A stretch of DNA of 64,000 nt, taken from Aculops lycopersici (lineage: Eukaryota > Arthropoda > Arachnida > Trombidiformes > Eriophyidae). The notes beneath the pieces are model-generated. The model had not been told where the DNA came from, searched no databases, and saw nothing but the letters and a program-made list of their open reading frames with translations. The stretch covers positions 8,211,689 to 8,275,688 of the forward strand of contig WNKI01000001.1 of assembly GCA_015350385.1 (NCBI GenBank). Direction: 5' to 3'. Both the position numbers and the translations under genes were made by a program. Positions 1-12,119 of this stretch are shown here, one piece after another. The stretch's first letter is position 1, and every line of letters begins with the position of its first letter.

Positions 1-130
1 TAAATCGTTACATTTGCTGAATGATCTCTTACTTATCGATAGAACGAGAGTTTGGTGTTATTGATTCCATTACTTCTTATTCTTGCGTTTGCATTAAGTT
101 TACTTTTTTGTAATGATGTTCCAAAATAGC

Positions 131-136
131 TTTATT
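131..136 (-). terminator. Poly(A) signal of the UNR-like gene
   Basis: AATAAA on the minus strand, 65 bases after the stop codon of the second UNR exon at 201-203. It supports the view that the gene ends inside the window and is not cut by the left edge. Confidence 0.6.
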
Positions 137-200
137 TGTTTAATCATAGTTTCTTGTATATTTGATGTCTACTTTGCTTTTTTAATTATACTAGTTGTCA

Positions 201-1742
201 TCATGACTGTGTCATGAGATGATTGTTGAGGTCATATCTTCGGGCAAAACTCAAACCGGCCTCAGGACCCTGTAAAATTATGATTGAATGTATATGGAGC
301 AATGTGGTTAGTTCGAATTCTTGGAACAAATCTTAGTTAGAAACTTGTACACAAAAACTTACCCTTGGTTGCCTCAATAACACTACTCTAGGACCCTTGG
401 ATTCCTCGTTAAATTGCTTTGTCAAAGCCTTCTCAGGTCGATATGGCATCGCACAATTCATGTCTTCTGATTGGTCGTTATTGATCTGTAGGTTCAAATC
501 TAATGGCAGGTGAGTCAAAATCTCGGACCATGAATCGCTCTTGATTCCGGATCGTTGTCCGCCACCGTTCATGGCTGAGGACGAAATAAAGTTGTATCGC
601 ATGGAATCAGTGTTGTTTGCCTGTTGTTGTTCAGAGTTAATATCAGTATTAAGATCAATTAAAGGATAATCATCTTCACTCTCCTCAGCACCCTTATTGA
701 ATAGATGCTGAAAAGCTTTGTGTGTATCTATAGGTTTTGATAACCATGAATTTAGTTGCTGCTGCTGCTGTGACTGTGGCGGTGATGATGATGATAACAG
801 CGTTGAGCTGATAATTGATGATAGTATTGAGGTGCTTAGATTATTTTGTTGTTGCTGTTGTAATTGATGCTGTTGCTGGTATGATAATAAACTGTTTGTG
901 CCAATGCTATCAAATATATTTGTTAGGTTACTATTAACTAAGTTATTGTTACTAAAGTTATTTAGACTATTGTTGCTGATGCTCCCACTATTGTTACAAG
1001 ATGGTTTATCTAAATTTGAACGAGTTAGGTATTCACTTAGCGCCGAACTTGGTGTAGAATCTTCTACTTGAACGGAACCAAATGGTAGCTTAGTTACATT
1101 TACGGCAACTTCTTTGCCATTTCTAGTTTGTATATCGAATTCCACACAGTCGTTTGGATTAAGCTCGTTGAAGATCTTATTGTTGCACCCGGATGAATGA
1201 AAGAAAATTTCTTTATCACAATCAGCTCGCTTTATAAAACCGAATCTATCCTTGAGCGTACAAACAACACCCTTGAATGGTGCTGTCGTTGGCATGCCCA
1301 ACTTCAAACATTTTGCCCGTAAGTTGCCTGATTTATCTGTAGAGATATGAAATGTTACTTCGTCTTTGGCCTCAAGCTTAACATTGTTTTCAACATCGCC
1401 TTCGCTGAACGGCAAGAAAAAGCACTCGCCTCTATTCTCATAAACAACCCTACCCTCACGATCTGGAGAAACTTCTAGCGTTATGAATCCAGAGACGCGA
1501 TCTTGACTTAGTTGCTCATCGAACATTGCGCCAGAGCTAATTTTAACCACACTACTTGCAATCGGCTTTCCAGTTTTACGATCGTAGGTCATCTCAAATT
1601 CCACTGGATCACCTAACTTGAGATGTTCAACTCGGCCCGTGTATTGGCTATAATGGAAAAATAATCTAGCTTGTCTTTCACAACATTGTATGAATCCATA
1701 GGATGCGCACATCTTTTCAATAACGCCAATTTCTCGGTTCAT
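201..1742 (-). CDS. CSDE1: UNR/CSDE1-like cold-shock-domain RNA-binding protein, two exons, reduced
   Basis: Cytoplasmic RNA-binding protein of the UNR family, which controls mRNA translation and stability. Coding exons are 363-1742 and 201-269, joined across a 93 bp intron with GTAAGT donor and ACAG acceptor; the product is 482 residues. Cold-shock-type domains lie at about 4-66 (SYGFIQ, ARLFFHYSQ), 82-148 (divergent) and 153-222 (FGFIKR, EIFFHSS). A long Asn/Ser/Gln-rich linker (about 225-390) follows. The splice reconstitutes LLRQPR-GPE, the SUZ-C signature that ends animal CSDE1. Start at 1742 fits because NREIGVIEK aligns with the beginning of the first family domain. Animal UNR proteins usually carry many more cold-shock domains and about 800-1000 residues, so this is a short form with first domains plus tail. 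Divergent from BICRA. Confidence 0.88.
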
Positions 1743-3588
1743 CTTGGCGTTTGTTTCGTCTTGGTTCTTTTTGGGTAGAAAATTTGGTTTGGTATAGTAA
1801 TTTTAGTGATGGATTTCCTAATATCCTATATATTGGGAATATAATATAATAATGATGATATATAATAAGAGTGCATTTCGATAAGCGCAAAAGTATGCAC
1901 TACACACCAACGCCGCTTTCGTATGCGAGGTGTAGTAGAGAAGCGGTGGTGTAGTATTGGTGGTGTGCGGTAGTGTTGCGCTGCTTGGTATGTGTGTCCG
2001 TTTGTTTGTCCGTGTGTGTGTGCGGTGGTGGTGGTGCTCCGCAAGTGTAATGGGCGAACGGGAGAGAGAGAGAGAGAGAGGGACAGGCGGCGGCGCCGTC
2101 GCTCGTCTGGCGTTACTGGCTGCCTGTTTGCGCTTGCTCGCTTTGGCTCGCCCAAAGGGAGAGAGGCATGCTCGCTCGGTTGCCATCGTTGTTGCCCGTA
2201 CCGTACAGTAGTGTGCGAGCAGCACATCGCAATGCCAAAGAAAACGGGGAAAGAAACACGGAGCGACGACAGCGACGGCGCATTCGGAGCTCGCTTTACA
2301 GTACGGAGCTGCTGTGTTCCAAAACTGCTTAACTTAAGCAGGTCCCCTGGAGGTTAAAATGTAACCTCATTTTGAATTTCTTTAATGGAACAGCCTCATG
2401 TTGAAGGCTGAAGTTTGCAATACATTTGTGCAAGGGTGAATTATTTTAAAAGGGCAACTCTAGTGATGAGGAAAAAGCTGAAATTGCACCAGCAGTTGTG
2501 ATACATAAATTTCCATTTCCCCCAAAACCGAGAGAACATTTTCTCTACCACCCCCCGCAAATATTTAGGCCAAAATTTGAAACGTTTGGGGGAAAGCAGA
2601 GACGAGATGCGCCAAAAATCGAAAAAGTCGAGCGCACTGGAGTCGTTGACTGAAGTTGCCTCCGCTTTAAGGACGATGGCCCCACAAAATCTAACGCACA
2701 CACAGACAAACGCACCAAGTGCATACAATTGAATCTACAGACACACAAACAGACCGGCAACCAATCAAGTGCCACAGATACACTCGCTCGCTCCTGTGGA
2801 TGAGACGACGACGGACTTTTGCGGCAATTCATTCGCATCGGCGGCGGTTCAGCAACACACTCTGAGTATTCCTATTCTGCCGCTACAGCCTCATTCTAGG
2901 CTACACGCTCGAGAAACGAGAATTGTTCGCAACACCAGCGGCAGCGACGACGACACACTTGCGGACTGTGGCGAAGACTGCAGTCTGCCAATGCATTTGA
3001 CTGGCACAAACACACATTACTGTAGCCGCCACCGCCGCCATTGCTGCCCGCTGCCACCGTCGTCGTCTCCGCTGCTTCTTTACCTCTGTCTGTGTGATGT
3101 TATTGCAATTGCTGTTGCCGCCGCTACTGCCATTGGTAGTTGTGCATGTTTGAATGTGATTCCTTTGCTTTTCATATGGCATATTTCAATAGCGTTTTAT
3201 TATCCCTGCTTACCACCATTTGATTCGAGAGAGTTAGACTTAGCCAGAGAAGAAGGCAAATCCTCTCAACTTGTTAAATGGATTGACTTTAGAGTCGTTG
3301 ACGTTGGTTCACCTGATGGATCCGACTCAAAACAAAAATATTATTATCTTTATCAATCAAAAATATTAATAAGCAACAACAACAATAACAACAACACCAA
3401 GGATAACAAACTATAGAGCTGACCACTATTGAAGTCCCCTATATATTATATAAATTATATCTCTATCAATAAAGAACTATTTTAAAAGAAGGACAACTCA
3501 TCTATCTATACCATCATCACATTAACCTAAATATTTAAAAACTCGAACGGCCATCTAATTAACTTCGGCTGTTCGGTTATTATGGATA
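1743..3588. promoter_or_regulatory. Divergent intergenic region between UNR and BICRA
   Basis: No convincing gene. It must hold both promoters and 5' leaders. Visible elements are a (GA)n tract at 2061-2081, a GAGGTTA/TAACCTC inverted repeat at 2350-2368, and a run of CAACAA/AACAAC triplets near 3375-3400. An open frame covers about 2769-3416 on the plus strand but lacks a usable ATG start and has low-complexity content, so I treat it as leader sequence. An out-of-frame ATG at 3582 overlaps the BICRA start at 3589. Confidence 0.5.
2061..2081. repeat. (GA)n microsatellite
   Basis: About ten GA units in the UNR-BICRA promoter interval. GA tracts recur at several promoters in this window and could bind a GAGA-type factor. 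Confidence 0.85.
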
Positions 3589-6500
3589 ATGGACCAAAAT
3601 CGTTGCTTATTAGATGTCATCGATAATCCACAATTGTTGCAATCATTTCTAGAGAGTGAATCAAGTGCTGAGACCATATCAACAAATAATCAAGCTAATA
3701 ATAACAATAATGTTACCCCTTCGCCGTTTACATCCTCGTCAACCCAAAGTACAACCACCACAACACCATCTTCAAGATCAACTCAACCGCCCTCGCATCT
3801 TGCATCCGCATCAATCACAACAACCTCCACACAACCACAACAAACTTTCGTCCCAGCCTTTATTACATCAACGGCCCAATCATCACCACCCACTAGTGTA
3901 CCCTCGGAAATCACAAGTGGCTTCGGTGATCAAAATACATCGTTTGATGGAACATCATCGTCGGTGACACTTAGTCAAGATGCAGCCACTACCAATGATA
4001 AACTAAGCCCACCCCCACCAAACCCCCAAGAATCCGAGCCTCTGCTCAGCAATTATCAAGAATATGATTCCTTCGATTCTCCCGGTAGACTTACTTTGCA
4101 GGCTGATGGCCCGGGAGAGGAGAGGCAGCTTGAAAATGATACCCCACAGACTATTTCAATCCAGCATCAGAACCACCAAAGCCATATACAACAACAACCA
4201 GCGCTTATACAGCCTTCTCCATTTCAAATCCCCGATAATTCACTACCTCAGAATGATGCCTCATCCACTGATCCTATGCAACAGTCGGGTTTGCCGACAT
4301 CATCAAACTACATGGATGTCGACCAGCAACCATCGACTATGGCAACCTTAAGCGAAACATCACAACAGATGCCAAATTTAACAAATCAACAACCCCAGAC
4401 TTCAAGTTCCCTCGCTTCAACTCAGCTATTATCGCCCTCTACAAGCTCACAACTGAGTCATGAAATAAGCGCAGCAGATCAGATCCCAAACCCCTTCGCG
4501 GAGCCTGTCGCCAGGTTAAACCAAACAACTACACCAGATGATAAACAACAAAGCCCGTCAGTGCAAATCACGCAATCCGAGCCGCCGAGTGAAACTGACC
4601 CCTTCTCCGATAGTGCTAGCTCTCAACCTGGAGCTAGAACTCAAATCCAGTTACAATCAAATGCGACCACTATCTCGTCACTCAATCCAATTCAACACTT
4701 GGATACACACAACTCGCAATCGGCTCTTCAAGAACCCAACACCTCAACTCCTATCCAAAACCTAACTCAGGCACCAACTAATCTCTTGGATAAGCAAGAA
4801 ACACCACAGGCCGTTTATACCGCTACCACTCAACCCCAAACGCCAACTGCGACAACAGTTTCTGCTACACATATGTCGACCTCATCATCATCATCATCGT
4901 CAACAACAACAACAACAACGACCAGCACTAAGGCGGGCGCTAAGACGAACGCCGCTTCGAAGGCTGCGACCAAAAATACACCAACTACACCCGTTAAAAA
5001 GACGCCCAAACCTAGAGCACCAAGAGGAAAGAATGCAAAGAAAGATGCGGCGGCAAACCAGCCTGCATCGACAACCCCAAACTTACAAAAACCCACACAA
5101 ACTATACCTTTCATGACAACAACTCCAGGGCAACAACAGATTTTATTTCAACCAAATAGTGGTATTCGGCAACAAGCTATTTTAGGCCAATCACCCATGG
5201 GTCAGGCCATGACAGGTGTACCGCAACAGCAGCGAGTGATCCAAATTCAGACAGCTAATGGACCAATGTATTTCGCAATAGCGCCTGGTCCGGCGATGAA
5301 CAACCCGATGCTACAGAACAACCATCAACAGCAAAATCCACCACAAATGCAACAGAATCAACAACAACAACAACAACAACCTATGATGCAATCTCAGAAA
5401 CAACAGAACTCCTTTACTTTTCAGCCAAATACCAATGTGATGATGAGGCCTCAATTGGGTCATATTCAACAGCAGCAACAACAGCAAACCCCAAATCAAC
5501 AACAAACAAGGCATCATCTACCCCAACCAGCACAGCAACAGATTAGTGGACTTCAAGGTGGCAATATTTTAGTTAATGGACAACCACAACAGCTAATCCA
5601 AACACCACATACTCATCCGCAACCAAGACTTGGGGCACCACTCATGGCCGGCCAGACAATTGCAATTCAAAGCCCACAGAATTCTCAAGTCCCCTCATCT
5701 CAACCTATGATGATGCCGAGAATGTCTAATCAGATCATCTTAAATAGACCTATGAACAGTACTGGACCCCTTCTTCCAGGTCAGCAACAATTTATCCAGA
5801 TTTTAACACCAAACGGACCGATGCTCTTAGCTCTACCCACGCAACAAGCACCGTTAGCACAACAGCAACAGTCTATGAACAATACTGGTAGCACCAATAG
5901 CAACAGTAGCACTATGGCAAATAATAATAATAATTCAACAATGATTGACTACAACAACCAACAAGCGCCCCACTCACAAGCTCAACAACTGCCCCTAGCA
6001 TCGCAACAGCATCAGATGCAAACCACTGATCAAGTCTCGAAGCCCACCAGCCAAACTTCACCAACTAAGACATCCAATGCTAATAGCTCTAAGAATTCCT
6101 CAAATTCCAAATCTGGTATTGATCTTGCTGATCTTCTACTAGATTGCGGCATATTGCCCGAGGATAGGATGACGTCAACTCAGTCGCCTAGTAGCATAAA
6201 AACGGCCCAATCCCCCTCTATTCAACAAATAAGCTCCCCGATGCCCGCTATGAACTCACCATTGCCCACTTCAATCGACTCTACAACACCTATGACACCC
6301 AATCAACACACTCCTCAACCGACAATGACTGCCGCCTACTCAGGTCAACCCATGCAACAGCAGCAACCTATTCGCATAACTTTAGGGCCAGACGGTCAGA
6401 TGATCATGCAACCGCACATTTACGGTTCCATCAGACCAGTCATGACAACACCAATGGGCCAACCCACCCACTTCAACACTGTCGTCCCCAACAACATCAT

Positions 6501-8335
6501 GCCTTCTAGCTCACCCATGATGACCACCTCAACTCAACATCTAAGCTCAAATCCCTCAACACCCAACAGTTCGGATAACACTACCGACAACAATTCAACC
6601 ACAACCAAAAAGACCAATGCTAAGGGCAAAGGTACAGCAGTTAAGCGAAGTCGCTCAAAAAAGTCAGATCTAGACAAGTTTCCAATTCTCAAGACCCCGA
6701 AGATTGCGCAACAGCAACAACAGCAGAAACAACTTCAGGCAGTTACTGTAGTTCCAATGACTATGTTAGTAGGAGATCAGAATAAGGGTTTAGTAAGGTC
6801 AGATGTGAAGCCGAATGTAGGGCAATTAGTCAGCGGTCAGCAAGTGTCTATAGCTAAGATCGTTACCCCAGTTATGCAGGCAGCCTCAATGAAACAAACA
6901 GTTCAGAGCGGTATTCAAATTCAGACCAGTATCCCAGCAATGGGTCAAACAATGAATCAACATCAGCTTATGAATGCAGTTCAGAATACTCAGATAGTAA
7001 CAGCAGCGTTAGATAATTCAGGAAACAGTATTAATTCACCAGCACTAGTTGGAACAACAACCACCACTACATCATCGAATCCAGCAACATCTACCTCTCA
7101 GATAAGCAGCTCATCAGGTAATGTCACAACGAATTTATTACAACACCATAGGGTTAATGATAAACCCGGAACAGTCGAGTCCAATCCTCACATTAGTTCA
7201 TCATTGATGCCCACCACCCTATCCCTCTCGGTAGATACTCAAACAAAGGTCGAACAAAATGGCCTCAAGACGATGACGACGGCAGCGTTCGATGGACAAA
7301 AGCAACCCCAGACCCACACCTTGAAGGCTATACCTACGAATGGTGGACAGCCGATGACTATTGTTATACATCACACGAGTCAAGCCCAGCAGCTACAAAA
7401 AGCCCAGCAACTAGCTCAACAACAGTTGGCTCGCCAGGTTGAAATGAGAGCTCGAGCTATACTTAATCAACTGGCAGCTGATCAGAACGCAGCTGTTAAT
7501 CCACAAACGAAACAGGCTTTTAAGTCTGTTGAGGATGCCTGCAAGAGGCTTTTGAGGTATCATGTTTTCGATACCCAGACCGCCAGCGAGGCTCAGATTA
7601 AGAAAGGTAAGTTCTGAGAAAATTGACTCCGAAATACATGAAATTCATTAGAAAGTAAGACACCTAATCTGTAACATCCAACTCATATTTATCACCACCA
7701 GTTGATGCAATGTTCGAAACAGCCGTAAAATCTCTGGTTAGAAGAAAACGAGCTATCTATGATAAGTACAGATTACTACTACTCAAGCAAAGTATGGTAA
7801 GTATATGATTCAATTTCTTACAGACGTGATTTCAAGTATAATCAAGTTACTCGCTAACCGGTGAGATTTGTTTTTCAACAACAATGATAGAAAACTGTGC
7901 CATCAAGCGAGGAGGTCATGTTGGAACAGGTGTTTGTCAATGATGAGCTGGCTTATATCAAGAAAGAAAGGGAATTATTCAGAGAATATGAAGGTAAGTC
8001 TCTGTACAGTATGATGATTAAACATCATTACAACACATTCTGCTCAACCTCTAACATAATGTCTGATTTCTACATCAAATCTTCCAGCTCAACTCGAGAG
8101 TATGGATCAATCCAAATTAGACTCGAGGATGGATTCAACGGACGATCCTGTTCAGGATTACTTTGCATTTGGTAGCAACTCACCAAGACCAGGCATCCAG
8201 GAACATTCAGACAATGTTAATAGAAGCTCGGACGATTGGCGCCTGTCAGATAATTGGGGAGACTCAAGGTATCCAACGGTTCCAGATAGTGAGGCAGCGA
8301 CAGCAATCGAGTCCATCATCGATGAACTCGGTTGA
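3589..8335 (+). CDS. BICRA: BICRA/GLTSCR1-like ncBAF (GBAF) SWI/SNF subunit, four exons
   Basis: Subunit that defines the non-canonical BAF chromatin-remodelling complex, in the nucleus. Exons are 3589-7606, 7702-7796, 7891-7993 and 8088-8335 (1487 residues); all three introns (95, 94, 94 bp) have GTAAGT donors and AG acceptors, and the frame is kept through every junction. The N-terminal RCLLDVIDNP motif matches the conserved BICRA start. About 1,200 residues of Gln/Ser/Thr/Pro-rich sequence follow. The GLTSCR1 domain occupies about 1283-1405: LLRYHVF, then DKYRLLLLKQSM in exon 2 and EEVMLEQVFVNDE in exon 3. Without splicing the domain is broken, which confirms the introns. The Gln-rich body alone could be mistaken for TAF4 or a mediator subunit; the terminal domain excludes that. 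All introns sit in the last seventh of the gene. Confidence 0.93.
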
Positions 8336-8839
8336 TGTTGAGAGGAAAAGATATAAAAGAAAAATTTAAAAATTAATGGTGATAACTAAATAGCATAGAA
8401 TCAATTAATTATATCCCCACTTTACATGAAACCAATCTAGCGGCAATCTTGATATTTCTGTATATCGTGTCGATTTTTTTCTCTTTTAGGATGCGCTTTT
8501 TGAGCGTACGTGTATTTATCTTCCCTTCCAAGATAGATTTACAATAGGTTAGTAGATGAGATTGTTGGAACTTGTTGCTTGTTGACAACAATCAGATATT
8601 AGGTTAGCTTCATCGTCATATCGTTCTTTAAAGTCCAAGAGATCATGTTAAAATTGGCAACTTGGTTGGTATCCGACGATTTAAGTTAGGAGAGACAACT
8701 TATGGTCATTTGTCTATGTTCATGTATAATCAATAATACTTATAATGATGGTCTCGAATTATGATGGCCAAGAAGGTCAATGAGGCAGTCCATTGGCCAG
8801 GTGTTTTGTACATGAGATGATGAGCTTATTTGTGAGCAT
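8336..8839. other. Convergent 3' region between BICRA and the MARVEL gene
   Basis: Contains the 3' untranslated parts of the two converging genes. I see no canonical AATAAA close to the BICRA stop and no additional coding exon; short open frames here have no recognisable sequence. Confidence 0.5.
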
Positions 8840-10054
8840 TTACATGGTGGTTGCGGGACTTCCGGTTGCGAACCAATCGTAGGATAGCCTAGCGGCGGCA
8901 CCGAAAGTTACTCCTGTTATTATGCCGAATATCTGTTGGATTTAGATAGATGGATTATTGAGGAGTTGATAGAATGGTTAGGGCAGAGTTCAAATTGATC
9001 AATTGAGATATTAAATGGATTATTACTTACGCCCGCAAATATGCCTCCTATTTTGGCTGCGCCAGCGCAGAGTGAGACCAAAACACTGACACCGGCCAAT
9101 ATAAACAATACTGTAAGGATGATCTCGTTAACCATGAGACTCAAAGGCAGATTTACATAGTTTTCGATAGCGTCTAATGGTTAATGAGAAAGATGGTTAG
9201 TCTTGTCGTTGATTAAATTTCTCATATAATCTAGCTTCAAATTTACTTACTGTTGAATCGGACACAAAACATGACCAAAACCAAGATGGAGAATATGAGG
9301 CCATAGCTGGACACCCACTCAAAGAGGCGGTAGTCTCCGCCGCGACACGACGAGACCTCCTCGAGAATGAGGCAGATGATACAGAGTGCCTAAGTGTGTG
9401 AGAGTTAAGGGAGTGCATGGACGGGTGGAGGCGTATTAGTTGATAGGCCAGTCGAGTTAGAACGACAAGTGAGTCAAGACCAAGCTTATGCTGGCAACAA
9501 GTTAAGACCATTCCGCACTCTTAAGCAGCATTCAACAGGTAGTTCCGTCATCATCATGCACAACAATTGGGACTACAAATTAGTGGAAATAAATCGATTT
9601 GATGTTTGATTGATTCCGTGAGTGTTCAAATCACCAGGCGGCAGTCCTTGAAGTAGACGGGCAAATGGTTGCTCACCTCGGGCGACTGGCTTTAGAGCGA
9701 GTTGTTGCGACAAGTGCACTTCCCCGCGTTGTTGTGGTTGTCTTTGTTGTTGTTTTCGCTGCCGCTTTTGCTGATGAAAATGCTTGTGCTTCACTAGCGT
9801 ATAGGGCGCCCGACGCTCGCTGCACGGGGGCGGCTCGAGGCATTCGCGATCCGCGAACGAGAGGCTCGATGGTTCATCGCCAAATTTGGTCAGCGGCGTC
9901 GCTCTCTCTCTCTCTCTCTCTCACATGCACACACTTGGCTCCTGTGGCGCGCACCTCGTTGCAAAACTTTTGCGCTCGAACACAGGAAATGTTTAGGCAG
10001 AATGGCGCACTAATTTTGCAACACACATGTTTGCAATTGTGCGATTGCTTGGGG

Positions 10055-10092
<38 letters not shown>

Positions 10093-10508
10093 TCCCTTGC
10101 TCTTAAGTGTCATCTATTTACTGGCCACTCTCTCAACAACCACTGACTTTGGGTGGCAGCCACTTGTAGATTAGCATTATATTATAGCAACCATAAAAAG
10201 ATGGACATTATCCCTCTTTGCACTTGCTAATGACTTTTCGCCTCTTCTGTCGTTTTGGGGGTTGTACTCGTGAGCCAGTATAACGGTGGCCTCCATTGGC
10301 CGACGATAATTATAATCACACTGCTGCTGTGGGCTCGCGAAATTAGTTGACATCGCGACGTTTCTGGGGGCACACTTGTTGCTCTGGATTCTAAAACTCA
10401 TTTCTTTGCAATATTTACAAAGTAAAAGTATATACTTACAAAGTGAGCAACGCGTAAAACTCCGTAGCGCGTTGAGACGAACTCGTTGTCTAGTCCTGTG
10501 CCTTCCAT
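8840..10508 (-). CDS. Four-helix MARVEL/CMTM-like membrane protein, four exons
   Basis: Reconstructed by splicing: coding exons 10440-10508, 9251-9389, 9031-9173 and 8840-8932 join in frame to 147 residues. Introns are 1050, 77 and 98 bp, each with GTAAGT donor and AG acceptor. Four hydrophobic segments are visible: one beginning ALCIICLILEE at the end of exon 1, SYGLIFSILVLVMFCV, IILTVLFILAGVSVLVSLC, and one across the last junction (IGGIFAG-IFGIITGVTFG). The short N-terminus, FEWVSSYG after helix 1 and compact four-helix layout match MARVEL/CMTM or MAL-type proteins, which act in membrane apposition and vesicle traffic. The exact subfamily is not clear. The ATG at 10508 is in frame and followed by a polar 20-residue tail. 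The large first intron contains two TC microsatellites. Confidence 0.75.
9902..9922. repeat. (TC)n microsatellite in the first MARVEL intron
   Basis: Uninterrupted TC dinucleotides, equivalent to GA on the coding strand of the gene. Confidence 0.85.
10059..10091. repeat. (TC)n microsatellite, longest in the window
   Basis: About sixteen TC units inside the 1050 bp first intron of the MARVEL-like gene, 160 bp from the other tract. Confidence 0.88.
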
Positions 10509-12078
10509 TGTGGTTTTGGCGACACAAGTTTCGGGATTGCAGTCGTTTGGAAATAGAATGAGACAAATTTTGAAGGCTTTGGTGGTTTTCACAGTCTCCG
10601 AAATTAGATTTGGACTCTTGGGGTTCCGTTGGTTTGCTTGTGTTTGTTGAATCTTTTTTTGTATTTGTAATTGGCGTTTGAGCTCTGGTATTTTGCGCTC
10701 TTGATTAACTAGATGAAGTTTGGAAGTTGTATTGCGTGGAGGCCGATGGTTTTGGAAGCACTCTCGACCCTGTTTGGATCTCGGGACCTGGGATACTTCT
10801 GTAACGATTGAGACGCAATCACAACAATAATTTGTGTCGCTTGTTAGCTGCAGTGACTGCTAAATGCAACAACTACAACACTGACTGGTGGGGGCGAGAA
10901 TTTGAGAGAAGGCGAGCGTTGGTGGTTGTGGTGTTAATATTATCGAGGTCTTCGGCTTCGTGTTCCTTGTTGGCTGGCCGGGCAAACGGGAGAGTAGATA
11001 TTGAAATGATGAAAACTTGCGCGCCTTCGGGGCGAAGAAGACGAAGTTCGGACGACGACGATGAGAGAGAGAGAGAGAGAGCGAGAGCGAAGTCAATAGA
11101 TTCCAAACGAAGCGCAACGCAACGAGAAGGTCGCTCTTGCCACTGGAGTCTTGCATCAGCAGCAAGAGCAGTGGCTTGAGTTGCAGTGTGTTCCATGGCA
11201 ATGGAAGTGGCGGCAGCAGCAACTAGTCTGGCCCGGTGGCCATGGGAAGGCTAGTGATGCAAGAAGAGTGGGGACTAGTAATAGTGGGAGTAGGAGGAGC
11301 AGGTTGAGGAGTTGATGGTCGCGTTGCGTGGATGCAGCAGCATCAGCAGTAGCAGCGACAGCAACAGATTTGCGACGGCTTCTCGGCTCGTTGCGCTCGC
11401 CTGCCTTCAGCTGGCAAAGTTGGAGCAAAAGCTCGACGCTGCAGGCTGACGCAACAGCTCGCCGCTGTTCATTTTGATTGCACCTTTGTACCATCTGCAG
11501 GTTGACTTGCGAGCGCCGAGCTCGCGCCAAGCTCGTCAGGTGGCGTGCGAGGCGCGCAACACATAGCTCAAACTAAATAGACACTATAGTTCCTTTCGGG
11601 GCGCCTCTATAAGCGCCACACTCGAATGATTGATCTGCACGGTGGAGCTGGAGTTTAGTGGCTAAAAGTTGTTGCTAGAATGACGAGTGGGGAAGGAGAC
11701 CCAACTTTTCCCTCACTCGGCGGCCACTGAGGCGATTGTTGCACTAGCTGTTCAAGAGTAAGCAAACCAACGAAGATGACGACGACGAAGATAACGACAA
11801 CATCAACATCAACGACAACAAACATTATCATGGGAGTTGCGTCAATCTAGGTTAAAATCTCCTTCACGACAGCAAAACAACTAACGCAACGACAACAGAG
11901 AGTAGAGAGCAACATCAACATGGTAGACGTCTTGTGTCTTTTGAATGGAGCGGAGCTTCGGAGTTGCGCAAGTTGTCGCGCCGGGAAATGGAGAGAAAGC
12001 TGAATGGACTGTTGGGCTGAATGGACGGCGAGCTAGGCGCCGCTGTTGCCATTTGTCTATGCCTCGGTGGCGCATAGA

Positions 12079-12119
12079 GGCCGGCTAGTCATTCGGCAGA
12101 TTCTATGACTCAGCCGGCC
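12079..12119. repeat. Hairpin-forming inverted repeat, 14 bp stem with one bulge
   Basis: Arms GGCCGGCT-AGTCAT (12079-12092) and ATGACT-c-AGCCGGCC (12105-12119) pair with a single unpaired C around a 12-base loop. Confidence 0.8.

Noticed and set aside
2769..3416. 215-codon plus-strand open frame upstream of BICRA
   Set aside because: No ATG at its beginning, composition typical of leader or simple sequence (Asn run, Leu/Cys patches), no recognisable domain, and position expected for the BICRA leader.
4830..5114. Antisense open frame inside BICRA rich in Val/Asp/Phe
   Set aside because: Mirror of the poly-Thr/Ser coding repeat on the other strand.
3589..7606. BICRA exon 1 as TAF4 or a mediator subunit
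   Set aside because: Gln-rich body is similar, but spliced C-terminal GLTSCR1 domain and RCLLDVI start identify BICRA.
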